Assembly: GCA_007117255.1 (NCBI GenBank)
Contig: SKGU01000322.1
Location: 1 to 21,372, forward strand
Direction of reading: 5' to 3'
From: Natronohydrobacter sp.
GTDB lineage: Bacteria; Pseudomonadota; Alphaproteobacteria; Rhodobacterales; Rhodobacteraceae
Length of the DNA stretch: 21,372 nt
Made by a program: the position numbers and the translations under genes. Below the pieces are notes generated by a model. The model saw only the letters and a program-made list of their open reading frames with translations. It was not told the origin of the DNA and searched no databases. Positions 14,927 to 21,372 of the stretch are shown in pieces; the stretch's first letter is position 1, and each line of letters begins with the position of its first letter.

Positions 14927-15702
14927 CAACTATCGCGGAACTGCGGCTGACGCTTTTCCAAAAAGGCCGACATGCCCTCTTTCTGGTCATCGCTGCTGAA
15001 CAGCATGTGAAACACGCGCCGTTCGAACAACAGTCCTTCACGCAAGGTTGTTTCATAGCTTCGGTTGACAGCCTCTTTGACGACCTTCACCGTAACCTGA
15101 GATTTCTCGGCGATCTTTCCCGCAGCCGCCATTGCCTCTTCCATCAGCTTCTTGGCAGGCACGACACGGCTGACAAGGCCGGAACGCTCAGCTTCCTCAG
15201 CATCCATGAATCGGCCTGTCAGATGCATGTCCATCGCCTTGGATTTGCCGACGAAACGGGTCAGGCGTTGCGTGCCGCCAATTCCCGCGACAACACCGAG
15301 GTTGATTTCCGGTTGCCCGAATTTGGCGGTGTCAGCGGCAATGATGAAATCACACATCATCGCCAATTCGCATCCGCCGCCCAGCGCGTAGCCTGCAACC
15401 GCAGCGATGATAGGTTTGCGAATGCGCAAAAAAGTCTCGGTTTCAGAGCCGAAGAAATCGGCCTCGAACATATCGACAGAGCCTTTCTCTGCCATCTCCT
15501 TGATATCAGCGCCCGCTGCGAAGGCCTTGTCAGAGCCGGTGATGACAATACACCGCACTTTGTCGTTCTTGTCAGCAGCGCTCAGGGCGTCGGCGAGTTC
15601 TCCCAGAAGAGTGCTATTGAGAGCATTCAGGGCTTCGGGGCGGTTCAGGCGGATCAGTGCGACATGATTATCGATATCGACGATCAGCGTTTCATAGGCC
15701 AT
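14926..15702 (-). CDS. Enoyl-CoA hydratase / crotonase-family protein
   Basis: The 258-residue product belongs to the crotonase family; the best reading is a short-chain enoyl-CoA hydratase that adds water to trans-2-enoyl-CoA in fatty-acid or amino-acid breakdown. The oxyanion-hole segments AFAAGADIKEM (60-70) and YALGGGCELAMMCD (105-118) are present. Both catalytic glutamates of true hydratases are visible: Glu112 after GGGC and Glu132 in GQPEINLG. The C-terminus SAFLEKRQPQF is also typical. I use the ATG at 15702, with AAGGTG about 9 bases upstream; a GTG at 15711 would add three residues. It lies 62 bases downstream of mutM on the same strand, so it may be in one transcript. The physiological substrate is not resolved by sequence. 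Confidence 0.93.
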   Translation of the reverse strand: MAYETLIVDIDNHVALIRLNRPEALNALNSTLLGELADALSAADKNDKVRCIVITGSDKAFAAGADIKEMAEKGSVDMFEADFFGSETETFLRIRKPIIAAVAGYALGGGCELAMMCDFIIAADTAKFGQPEINLGVVAGIGGTQRLTRFVGKSKAMDMHLTGRFMDAEEAERSGLVSRVVPAKKLMEEAMAAAGKIAEKSQVTVKVVKEAVNRSYETTLREGLLFERRVFHMLFSSDDQKEGMSAFLEKRQPQFRDS

Positions 15703-15764
15703 GAGAGGCACCTTGATTGTTTCGGTTGGCCCATTGGCATATCAGCTTGCGGCTTGGGATCAAG

Positions 15765-16628
15765 TCATCTCTGGCAAGCGGCGCAATAGAAGCTCGACCG
15801 GCCGGATTGTACAATCCGACGCACATTTTCGGGGCAATCCGGCGTAACACATGCTGCCCCCTCGCGCCCGTAGACACGAAAAGCATGCTGAAAATACCCC
15901 ATCTCACCAGTGGCTTGACGGTAATCGCGCAAAGATGAGCCCCCTGCCTCAATGGCCTCTCGCAAAGTCGCGCGTATCGTTTGGGTCAGAGTGGCGATCC
16001 GGGATGCACTGATGCGACCTGCTGCGCGCGCAGGGTGGATGCCAGCGCGAAATAACGCTTCGCAGACATAGATATTGCCCAAGCCTGCAACGATTCGCTG
16101 ATCCAGCAGCGCTGTCTTGATCGCGGTCTTACGCCCCGCAAGCTGATCGGCAAGATAGGCAGCGTGAAATTCATTGCCCAAAGGTTCGGGGCCCAAGCGC
16201 GCCAGAAGCGGATGTGCGTCCAGCACTGCGGTTGCACAAAGGTCCATCGCACCAAAACGGCGCGGATCATTGAACGTGACGCGCGCGCCATTATCCATGT
16301 GGAACAGGACATGATCGTGTTTTTCGACAGCCGGATGGTCAAAATGAAACGCACCTGGCACAAAAGGCGCGTTAAGTCCTGAAATCACCATGCGCCCGGA
16401 CATGCCAAGATGGATAATCAGGCTCTCGCCACAGTCCAGATCGGCCAGAATATATTTTGACCGCCGCCGCAACTGCGTCACGCGCGCCCCGCTTAGCCGC
16501 GCCTCCATATTCACCGGAAAGGGCCAGCGCAGATCGGCTCGGCGTAACACAGCCTGCTGGATCACATGACCTTCCATCGCGGGCAACAGACCCTGCCGGA
16601 CGGTTTCAACTTCGGGCAATTCGGGCAT
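15765..16628 (-). CDS. mutM: Formamidopyrimidine-DNA glycosylase MutM (Fpg)
   Basis: MutM removes 8-oxoguanine and formamidopyrimidines and cleaves the abasic site. The 287-residue product begins MPELPEVETVRQGL, so the catalytic Pro2 and Glu3 are exposed after Met removal. This decides the start at 16628 over an upstream in-frame codon at 16649. Other hallmarks are RRRSKYIL (the conserved Lys), HLGMSGRM, FNDPRRFG, GLGNIYVCEALF (helix-two-turn-helix) and a C-terminal zinc finger CVTPDC...CAAC with C-x4-C and C-x2-C spacing. CGGAG about 8 bases before the ATG supports the start. The gene is divergent from ubiE, sharing a 106-base promoter region, an arrangement common in alphaproteobacteria. 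Confidence 0.97.
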   Translation of the reverse strand: MPELPEVETVRQGLLPAMEGHVIQQAVLRRADLRWPFPVNMEARLSGARVTQLRRRSKYILADLDCGESLIIHLGMSGRMVISGLNAPFVPGAFHFDHPAVEKHDHVLFHMDNGARVTFNDPRRFGAMDLCATAVLDAHPLLARLGPEPLGNEFHAAYLADQLAGRKTAIKTALLDQRIVAGLGNIYVCEALFRAGIHPARAAGRISASRIATLTQTIRATLREAIEAGGSSLRDYRQATGEMGYFQHAFRVYGREGAACVTPDCPENVRRIVQSGRSSFYCAACQR

Positions 16629-16658
16629 AGATGCTCCGCGTACTGTCACGGGGTCGCA

Positions 16659-16686
16659 TTGTGTCGGCCCCTTTTCCTCCTATAAG
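16659..16686 (+). promoter_or_regulatory. Candidate promoter for ubiE-ubiB
   Basis: TTGTGT (16659-16664) and TATAAG (16681-16686) are 16 bases apart in the mutM/ubiE divergent region. The -10 matches consensus at 5 of 6 positions; the -35 is weak. The predicted start would be about 40 bases before the ubiE ATG. Confidence 0.35.
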
Positions 16687-16734
16687 GAAGGCAAGAGCAC
16701 GCCCACAAGGGGCAGTCGGCGGAGTGCGGCAGAT

Positions 16735-17487
16735 ATGACCGAAACAGACAAGACAACTCATTTCGGGTTTCAGACAGTTGATGAAGATCAGAAGGCCGGG
16801 CTTGTGCACGGTGTCTTCAGCAGTGTTGCATCGAAATATGACGTGATGAATGATCTGATGTCCATGGGCATTCATCGTGTCTGGAAGGATGCCATGATGG
16901 ATTGGCTGGCCCCTCGTCCGGGCCAGCGCCTGCTCGACGTTGCTGGCGGCACGGGCGATGTGGCCTTCCGGTTTCTGGACCGCGCGGGCGACGGGGCAAG
17001 CGCCACAGTACTCGACATGACCGAAATGATGCTTTTGGAAGGGCAGAAGCGTGCCGAAGCCACCGACAAGGCCCATGCGCTGGACTGGGTTGTGGGCGAT
17101 GCAATGGCGCTTCCGTTCGAGGATAACAGTTTCGACGTCTACACCATCAGTTTCGGCATCCGTAACGTCACCCGCATCGAGGACGCATTGGCGGAAGCCT
17201 ATCGCGTGCTGCGTCCCGGCGGGCGCTTGATGGTGTTGGAATTCAGCCAGATCCCAAATGATCTGATGCAGAAAGTATATGATCTGTATTCCTTCAACGT
17301 GATCCCGACCATGGGCAAAGTCGTCACCGGCGATCGTGACAGCTACCAATATCTTGTCGAATCGATCCGCCGCTTCCCCGATCAGGACCGCTTTGCCGAG
17401 ATGATCCGCACAGCAGGTTTCGGGCTGGCGAAATACCGTAACTTGTCCATGGGCATCGCCGCGCTGCATTCAGGCTGGAAACTCTAG
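16735..17487 (+). CDS. ubiE: Demethylmenaquinone/2-methoxy-6-polyprenyl-1,4-benzoquinol C-methyltransferase UbiE
   Basis: UbiE is a class I SAM-dependent C-methyltransferase in ubiquinone (and where present menaquinone) synthesis. The 250-residue product has the family start FGFQTVDEDQKAGLVHGVF, then SKYDVMNDLMSMGIHRVWK, the SAM-binding motif LDVAGGTGD (67-75), and the UbiE signature GIRNVTRIEDALAEAYRVLRPGG. The C-terminus ALHSGWKL is typical. It is 3 bases upstream of ubiB, giving an obvious operon for quinone synthesis. In this lineage the product is most likely ubiquinone-10; that is inference from taxonomy. No missing motifs. Confidence 0.97.
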   Translation: MTETDKTTHFGFQTVDEDQKAGLVHGVFSSVASKYDVMNDLMSMGIHRVWKDAMMDWLAPRPGQRLLDVAGGTGDVAFRFLDRAGDGASATVLDMTEMMLLEGQKRAEATDKAHALDWVVGDAMALPFEDNSFDVYTISFGIRNVTRIEDALAEAYRVLRPGGRLMVLEFSQIPNDLMQKVYDLYSFNVIPTMGKVVTGDRDSYQYLVESIRRFPDQDRFAEMIRTAGFGLAKYRNLSMGIAALHSGWKL

Positions 17488-17490
17488 ATC

Positions 17491-19020
17491 ATGCGTGGAC
17501 CCTTCAACCTCTGGCGGCTGATCCGCACAGGCGCGACATTTGAGCGTACGGGCGCAATGGCTGTGGTGCTAGAAGCCATGCAGGCCCCGCCACGTCTGCG
17601 ATTTGCCGCCCGTGTGCTGGGTTGGCCCTTCAAATTGCTGGGGCTATCGGGCGATCCAGATCTGCCGCCCCTGACCCGTGCGCTAACGGCACTTGGACCA
17701 GCATATATCAAGTTTGGCCAGACGCTCGCCACGCGCCCCGATGTCGTAGGACAGGAACTGGCGGACCAGTTGCGCTACCTGCAGGATAAGCTTCCCCCCT
17801 TCCCCCGCCAGAAGGCGCTGGAAATGATCGCTGAAGATCTGGGGCAGCCTGTCGATCAGATTTTCTTGGACCTGTCGGAACCTGTTGCGGCAGCGTCTAT
17901 CGCGCAGGTGCATTCGGCAATCTTGCGCGATACCGGTGCAAAAGTGGCCGTGAAGGTGCTGCGCCCCGGCGTGGAACGCGCTTTTCGCACGGATATCGAC
18001 GCCTTTTATTTTGCGGCCAGTGTGATCGAATGGCTGTTGCCAATGACACGCCGCCTGCGCCCGATCGACGTGATCACGCATTTCGAATCCGTGGTAGAAG
18101 GCGAATTAGATTTACGCCTTGAAGCCGCTTCTGCGGCAGAATTCGCCGCCAATACCGAACAGGATGCGGGCTTCAATGTGCCCCGTCCGATCTGGAACCT
18201 GTCATCGCGGCGGATCATGACGCTGGGCTGGGCCGAGGGCATGCCAATGGGCGATAATGCCGCGTTGGACCGCCACGGGATTGACCGGCAGGAACTGGGC
18301 ACGCGCGTGCTTACACTATTCTTGCGCCATGCTCTGCGCGACGGTTTTTTCCACGGCGACATGCATCAGGGGAACCTGAAAGTTACCGCCAGTGGCGAAA
18401 TCATCGCGCTGGATTTCGGCATCATGGGTCGCATCGATCCCTTCACCCGCCGCGCCTATGCCGAGATTCTTTTTGGTTTTATCCGCAAGGATTACCGCCG
18501 CGTGGCCGAAGTTCATTTCGAGGCCGGCTATGTGCCACCCGACCGCGATATCGACGAATTTGCGCGAGCGCTGCGTTCCGTTGGTGAGCCGATTTTCGGC
18601 ATGGATGCGCGCTACATTTCCATGGCAAAACTACTGGCCTATCTGTTCGAGGTCACGGAACGTTTCGGCATGGAAACCCGGACCGAACTGATCTTGCTGC
18701 AACGCACGATGGTCGTGGTTGAAGGCGTGGCGCGCTCGCTCAACCCCGAAATCAACATGTGGCAGGTCGCCAAGCCTGTGGTTGAGGAATACATACGCGA
18801 GAGCATCGGTCCAAAAGCGCTTGCTCAGGATCTTGCGCAGACAGCGCGCATTCTCACGCGCTTTGGACCGCATTTGCCAAGACTGGTCGAAGAGGCGCTG
18901 ATCGCGCAAGCCCACCGTGAGAAACCCCGCCCTGAAAGGCGCCAAATTGGCCCCCTTGGCGGCGCGTTGGTCGGGGCCGGTCTACTGGGGGTTGGCGTAG
19001 TAATTGGCACGCTGGTCTGA
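17491..19020 (+). CDS. ubiB: UbiB, atypical kinase/ATPase of ubiquinone biosynthesis
   Basis: UbiB (ABC1/ADCK/Coq8 family) is a protein-kinase-like ATPase needed for ubiquinone synthesis, probably acting on the membrane-bound biosynthetic complex. The 509-residue product shows the family's KxGQ motif in IKFGQTLATRPDVVG (73-87), the alanine-rich nucleotide loop VAAASIAQVHSA (132-143) and VAVKVLRPGV with the ion-pair Lys155. Catalytic elements HGDMHQGN (288-295) and LDFG (307-310) follow. The last 25 residues or so form a glycine-rich hydrophobic anchor (GGALVGAGLLGVGVVIGTLV). The ATG at 17491 directly follows the ubiE stop. In many alphaproteobacteria coaBC follows ubiB; here a convergent thiamine pyrophosphokinase gene does, 5 bases away. 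Confidence 0.97.
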   Translation: MRGPFNLWRLIRTGATFERTGAMAVVLEAMQAPPRLRFAARVLGWPFKLLGLSGDPDLPPLTRALTALGPAYIKFGQTLATRPDVVGQELADQLRYLQDKLPPFPRQKALEMIAEDLGQPVDQIFLDLSEPVAAASIAQVHSAILRDTGAKVAVKVLRPGVERAFRTDIDAFYFAASVIEWLLPMTRRLRPIDVITHFESVVEGELDLRLEAASAAEFAANTEQDAGFNVPRPIWNLSSRRIMTLGWAEGMPMGDNAALDRHGIDRQELGTRVLTLFLRHALRDGFFHGDMHQGNLKVTASGEIIALDFGIMGRIDPFTRRAYAEILFGFIRKDYRRVAEVHFEAGYVPPDRDIDEFARALRSVGEPIFGMDARYISMAKLLAYLFEVTERFGMETRTELILLQRTMVVVEGVARSLNPEINMWQVAKPVVEEYIRESIGPKALAQDLAQTARILTRFGPHLPRLVEEALIAQAHREKPRPERRQIGPLGGALVGAGLLGVGVVIGTLV

Positions 19021-19025
19021 GGCGA

Positions 19026-19697
19026 TCAGAGCCAGTCCGGACCAGCCGCCAACTGCGTGACCGTTTGCTGCAATCGGGCGCGTTCCAGCAAGACCAACAT
19101 GCCGGGCGCATCGAAAGCCAGTGTCACTTCTGCGCTGGCTGCCCGGTTTGAGGTGCCAATTGTGCTATCTGGTGCAAATTGCAACCCGTCGATAGGCCAA
19201 TGCAATCCGGAAGAGCGCCCTGTAACCGCCGTCATGGGAAACAGGGACACGCGCTCGCCTACTGACAGATCAAGGCTGATTTGTGGGGGGGCCAGAAAGC
19301 AGATGTCCTGCGCACATAATAGCACCACACGCGCACGGCCGTGCCAGACAAGCGAAGTCATCGCCGCCAGCGTGTGATCCAGCCGTGCCCCGTCGAACCC
19401 CAGCCCGATAATGAACGGTGCCTGAATAAGTCTCAGGCATTTGTCAAAATCCGTGCTGTCCTGTTCCGGAACCGAAACAAGGCGCCCCGCAAGCTGCCGC
19501 TTCAGCGCGGAATCAAGCGAATCCATGTCTCCGATCACCTGATTTGGAATATGGCCCATTGCGCACAGAGCATTTGCGCCACCGTCCGCAGCCACAAGAA
19601 CAGGCGCGAGTGCCATTGCAAGCGACAAGTCCTGCACGGCAAAGGCGCCACCCCCGACAAGTGTGACACCTTGGATCGTCTCGACAGCCATAGACAT
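19026..19697 (-). CDS. Thiamine pyrophosphokinase
   Basis: The enzyme transfers pyrophosphate from ATP to thiamine, giving thiamine diphosphate. The 223-residue product carries the family's motifs in order: VAADGGANAL (35-44), VIGDMDSLD (54-62), QDSTDFDKCL (79-88) and GARLDHTLA (103-111). The C-terminal half is beta-rich, including VGERVSLFP and GLHWPIDGLQF, typical of the thiamine-binding domain. The ATG at 19697 gives MSMAVETIQG; a second ATG two codons later is equally possible. GAAAGAAT upstream is a plausible binding site. The gene is commonly called thiN or tnr3-like in bacteria, so I leave the symbol blank. It is convergent with ubiB and divergent from the acidic protein gene, and has no thiamine riboswitch that I can see upstream. 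Confidence 0.93.
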   Translation of the reverse strand: MSMAVETIQGVTLVGGGAFAVQDLSLAMALAPVLVAADGGANALCAMGHIPNQVIGDMDSLDSALKRQLAGRLVSVPEQDSTDFDKCLRLIQAPFIIGLGFDGARLDHTLAAMTSLVWHGRARVVLLCAQDICFLAPPQISLDLSVGERVSLFPMTAVTGRSSGLHWPIDGLQFAPDSTIGTSNRAASAEVTLAFDAPGMLVLLERARLQQTVTQLAAGPDWL

Positions 19698-19834
19698 TGC
19701 GATATTCTTTCAAATTGGGCGAATCGTCATAGTTTTGGCCTTATTCAGATCATTAAAATACCTAAGTCTGAACATCTAATCGCTCATCTGATCCGCGAGT
19801 GTGGCTCCATAGAGGTAAGGAAAGCGAGTAAATT
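19698..19834. promoter_or_regulatory. Divergent intergenic region, thiamine pyrophosphokinase / acidic protein gene
   Basis: This 137-base A/T-richer segment must contain promoters for both divergent genes. No -35/-10 pair with good spacing is clear. AAGGAAAG at 19817-19824 is a likely ribosome-binding site for the plus-strand gene. I see no thiamine-pyrophosphate riboswitch core. Confidence 0.4.
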
Positions 19835-21372
19835 ATGGTAAGTCCAAGCAAGATACTGACAGTGTCTTACGGCACGTTTTCATGCACGCTCGAAGGCTTT
19901 GACGAACCCTTCGGCACGATGCAGGCCATCGCCGAGTATTTCCGCAATCTGGCGGCCGAAGATCGATATTTCGGCGCGGAACCTCCGACACCGGATGCTG
20001 ATATGCTACATCGTATCGCAGAACGTGAAATCCATCGTCGGGTTGAAGCGCGCGTTCAAGAAAATGGCGTATTGCTGCGACCACAGGCTGAAGAACGCAC
20101 CACTCCGGCTGCGGCAGAGGCAACAGCCGCATCGCCCGCAATAGCGGCACCGGTTGAAGTTGCCGCATCTGACGAAGTCGCGGCAACCGGCGCTGAACCC
20201 ACCGCCAGCACGCAACCAGCATCTACGACAGCGACAACAGAAGACGCACCGCCGCCCACCTACGAGATGCCCAAGTCAGAAGCGCCAGCACCAATTCCGA
20301 CAGAGATGAGCGACAAGCTGGCGCGCATCCGTGAAGCAGTTGCGAAATCATCGCTCGCACCAGCCGTCAGCGCAGTAGCAGCACAGGGTAGCCCAGACGT
20401 CGCGCCAGTCACGATTTCCGAGCCCATTGCAGCGACCGACACAGATCCTGATACGCTTCTTGCCGAAGCACCTGAGCCGGTGCAAGAATCCATTGCGGAT
20501 GCCCAAGGCAGCCAACAACCATCTGAAGACGAGACAGAGTCCCCCCTTGAGGGCTTGTTCGATGAAGATACGGTCGAAGAATCGAGCCTCGCTGCACATT
20601 TCGAGCGTGTTGATGAAGATGACGACATCTTCCATGACGAACCAGAAGAAATGGCCGCGCAGGATTATGATGCTGACCTTGTGGCGGTGTCCGATGCGCC
20701 CGAATTCGTAGACGAAACTGCAGCCCAGTCTCGCGCTGACACTGAAGAGCCGCTGGATTTTGAGTTCAGTGACGAAGACGAACTGGAAACAGAGACCGTC
20801 CCGGAAGTTGCGCATACAGAAGTTGCCGATCACGAGTCTGCAGAAAAAGAAAGCGCCGAAGTCGAACTGGCGGTGTCGCCAAGCGATGAGCAGGATGACG
20901 ATGACGCTCTTGATGCCATGGTCGCGCAGATGGAAGAAGATGATCTGCGTTCGCAAATCAGGGGGGGTCTTGGCGATACCGGTTTGTCTGACAGTGACGA
21001 AGACGAACTTGTCGGCGAGCTTGTCGAGATCGAGAAATCCGTCCAGGCGAAGCGCCCATCAAAAGCCCGCAAGGTTTTTGAATCGCTTGGCGCCGACACC
21101 GAAGACACTGCAGAACGTTTGCTTGAGACGGCGCGCGCCGAACTTGGCCAGCAGGATTCGCTGCGCCGTCGCGATGCATTTGAGCATATGCGCGTTGCTG
21201 TGGACGCTGCACGCGCGGAAGAAAAAGCGACCGGGCCGCGCCGCCGCGATCTTGCACAGGAACTGGAAATCGAGCGCTATCGCGGTGACATGAACGGGCC
21301 GGAACCACTGGAGCCATCAGCGCCGCGCACTAAAGAACACAGTGCGCGTTCCGAAGCGCCAAAAGCCGAGCC
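19835..21372 (+). CDS. Conserved hypothetical acidic low-complexity protein (3' end outside window)
   Basis: An ATG at 19835, with AAGGAAAG about 10 bases upstream, opens a frame of more than 512 codons that is still open at the right edge. Three regions are visible. Residues 1-75 look like a folded domain (VSYGTFSCTLEGFDEPF, then AIAEYFRNLAAEDRYFG). A long Ala/Pro/Glu/Asp-rich stretch follows, with acidic runs such as FERVDEDDDIFHDEPEE and SDSDEDELVGELVE. From about residue 405 a charged helical segment with Arg-rich patches appears (LRRRDAFEHMRVAVDAARAEE, then GPRRRDLAQELEIERYRGDM). There is no signal peptide or membrane span. I recall similar proteins across Rhodobacteraceae, sometimes labelled as chemotaxis CheA without clear basis; I see no histidine-kinase motif in this part. 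Function unknown. Confidence 0.85.
   Translation, partial: MVSPSKILTVSYGTFSCTLEGFDEPFGTMQAIAEYFRNLAAEDRYFGAEPPTPDADMLHRIAEREIHRRVEARVQENGVLLRPQAEERTTPAAAEATAASPAIAAPVEVAASDEVAATGAEPTASTQPASTTATTEDAPPPTYEMPKSEAPAPIPTEMSDKLARIREAVAKSSLAPAVSAVAAQGSPDVAPVTISEPIAATDTDPDTLLAEAPEPVQESIADAQGSQQPSEDETESPLEGLFDEDTVEESSLAAHFERVDEDDDIFHDEPEEMAAQDYDADLVAVSDAPEFVDETAAQSRADTEEPLDFEFSDEDELETETVPEVAHTEVADHESAEKESAEVELAVSPSDEQDDDDALDAMVAQMEEDDLRSQIRGGLGDTGLSDSDEDELVGELVEIEKSVQAKRPSKARKVFESLGADTEDTAERLLETARAELGQQDSLRRRDAFEHMRVAVDAARAEEKATGPRRRDLAQELEIERYRGDMNGPEPLEPSAPRTKEHSARSEAPKAE

Noticed and set aside
15007..15789. 260-codon plus-strand ORF opposite the enoyl-CoA hydratase gene
   Set aside because: It is antisense to a clear crotonase-family gene and shows no protein motif.
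16606..17469. 287-codon minus-strand ORF opposite ubiE
   Set aside because: It is fully antisense to ubiE, which has all family motifs; composition is His/Cys-rich as expected of a shadow frame.
1..21372. CRISPR array, tRNA, rRNA, insertion sequence or prophage
   Set aside because: No regularly spaced direct repeats, no tRNA cloverleaf, no transposase or phage-type protein was recognised on either strand.

Overview
This window looks like a chromosomal housekeeping segment from an alphaproteobacterium, most likely order Rhodobacterales (Rhodobacteraceae / roseobacter group). The evidence is the origin-type cluster dnaA-dnaN-recF with rpsT upstream of dnaA, followed by an enoyl-CoA hydratase and mutM, with ubiE-ubiB diverging from mutM. 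Moderately high GC and several gene families that I recall mainly from Rhodobacteraceae point the same way: the membrane protein plus endonuclease/exonuclease/phosphatase-like pair behind leuCD, and the acidic protein at the right edge. The taxonomic placement is inference from gene order and family recognition, not from a search.

Layout, left to right. (1) 1-725: the C-terminal part of a LysR-type regulator that enters from the left and ends at a strong intrinsic terminator. (2) 784-1640, minus strand: rsfS and rlmH, two ribosome-associated genes joined by a TGATG stop/start overlap. (3) 1990-6292, plus strand: leuC and leuD (isopropylmalate isomerase), a strong terminator, then a polytopic membrane protein and an endonuclease/exonuclease/phosphatase-fold protein with an irregular start and altered catalytic motifs. 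(4) dapA on the minus strand (6289-7167), tail to tail with the previous gene, and a divergent lytic transglycosylase (7298-9274). (5) 9278-14077, minus strand: dnaA, dnaN, recF, then a VOC-domain protein and a LysE/RhtB-type exporter attached to recF by successive 4-nt ATGA overlaps. An intrinsic terminator lies between dnaN and recF. (6) A non-coding leader of about 380 bases between rpsT and dnaA, G/T-rich in the dnaA sense and carrying three GANTC sites. (7) rpsT, an enoyl-CoA hydratase and mutM, all on the minus strand. (8) ubiE-ubiB on the plus strand (ubiquinone synthesis), convergent with a thiamine pyrophosphokinase gene. (9) An acidic, low-complexity protein running off the right edge.

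Most genes are core functions: replication start and clamp loading, base-excision repair, ribosome biogenesis, Leu and Lys/peptidoglycan precursor synthesis, murein turnover, quinone and thiamine cofactors. I see no CRISPR array, tRNA, rRNA, insertion sequence or prophage gene, and no obvious new defence or mobile system. The features most worth following up are the degenerate phosphatase-fold gene without a usable normal start, the recF-VOC-exporter overlap chain behind a terminator, the nested inverted repeats in front of leuD and in the rpsT leader, the dnaA leader, and the acidic protein at the right edge.
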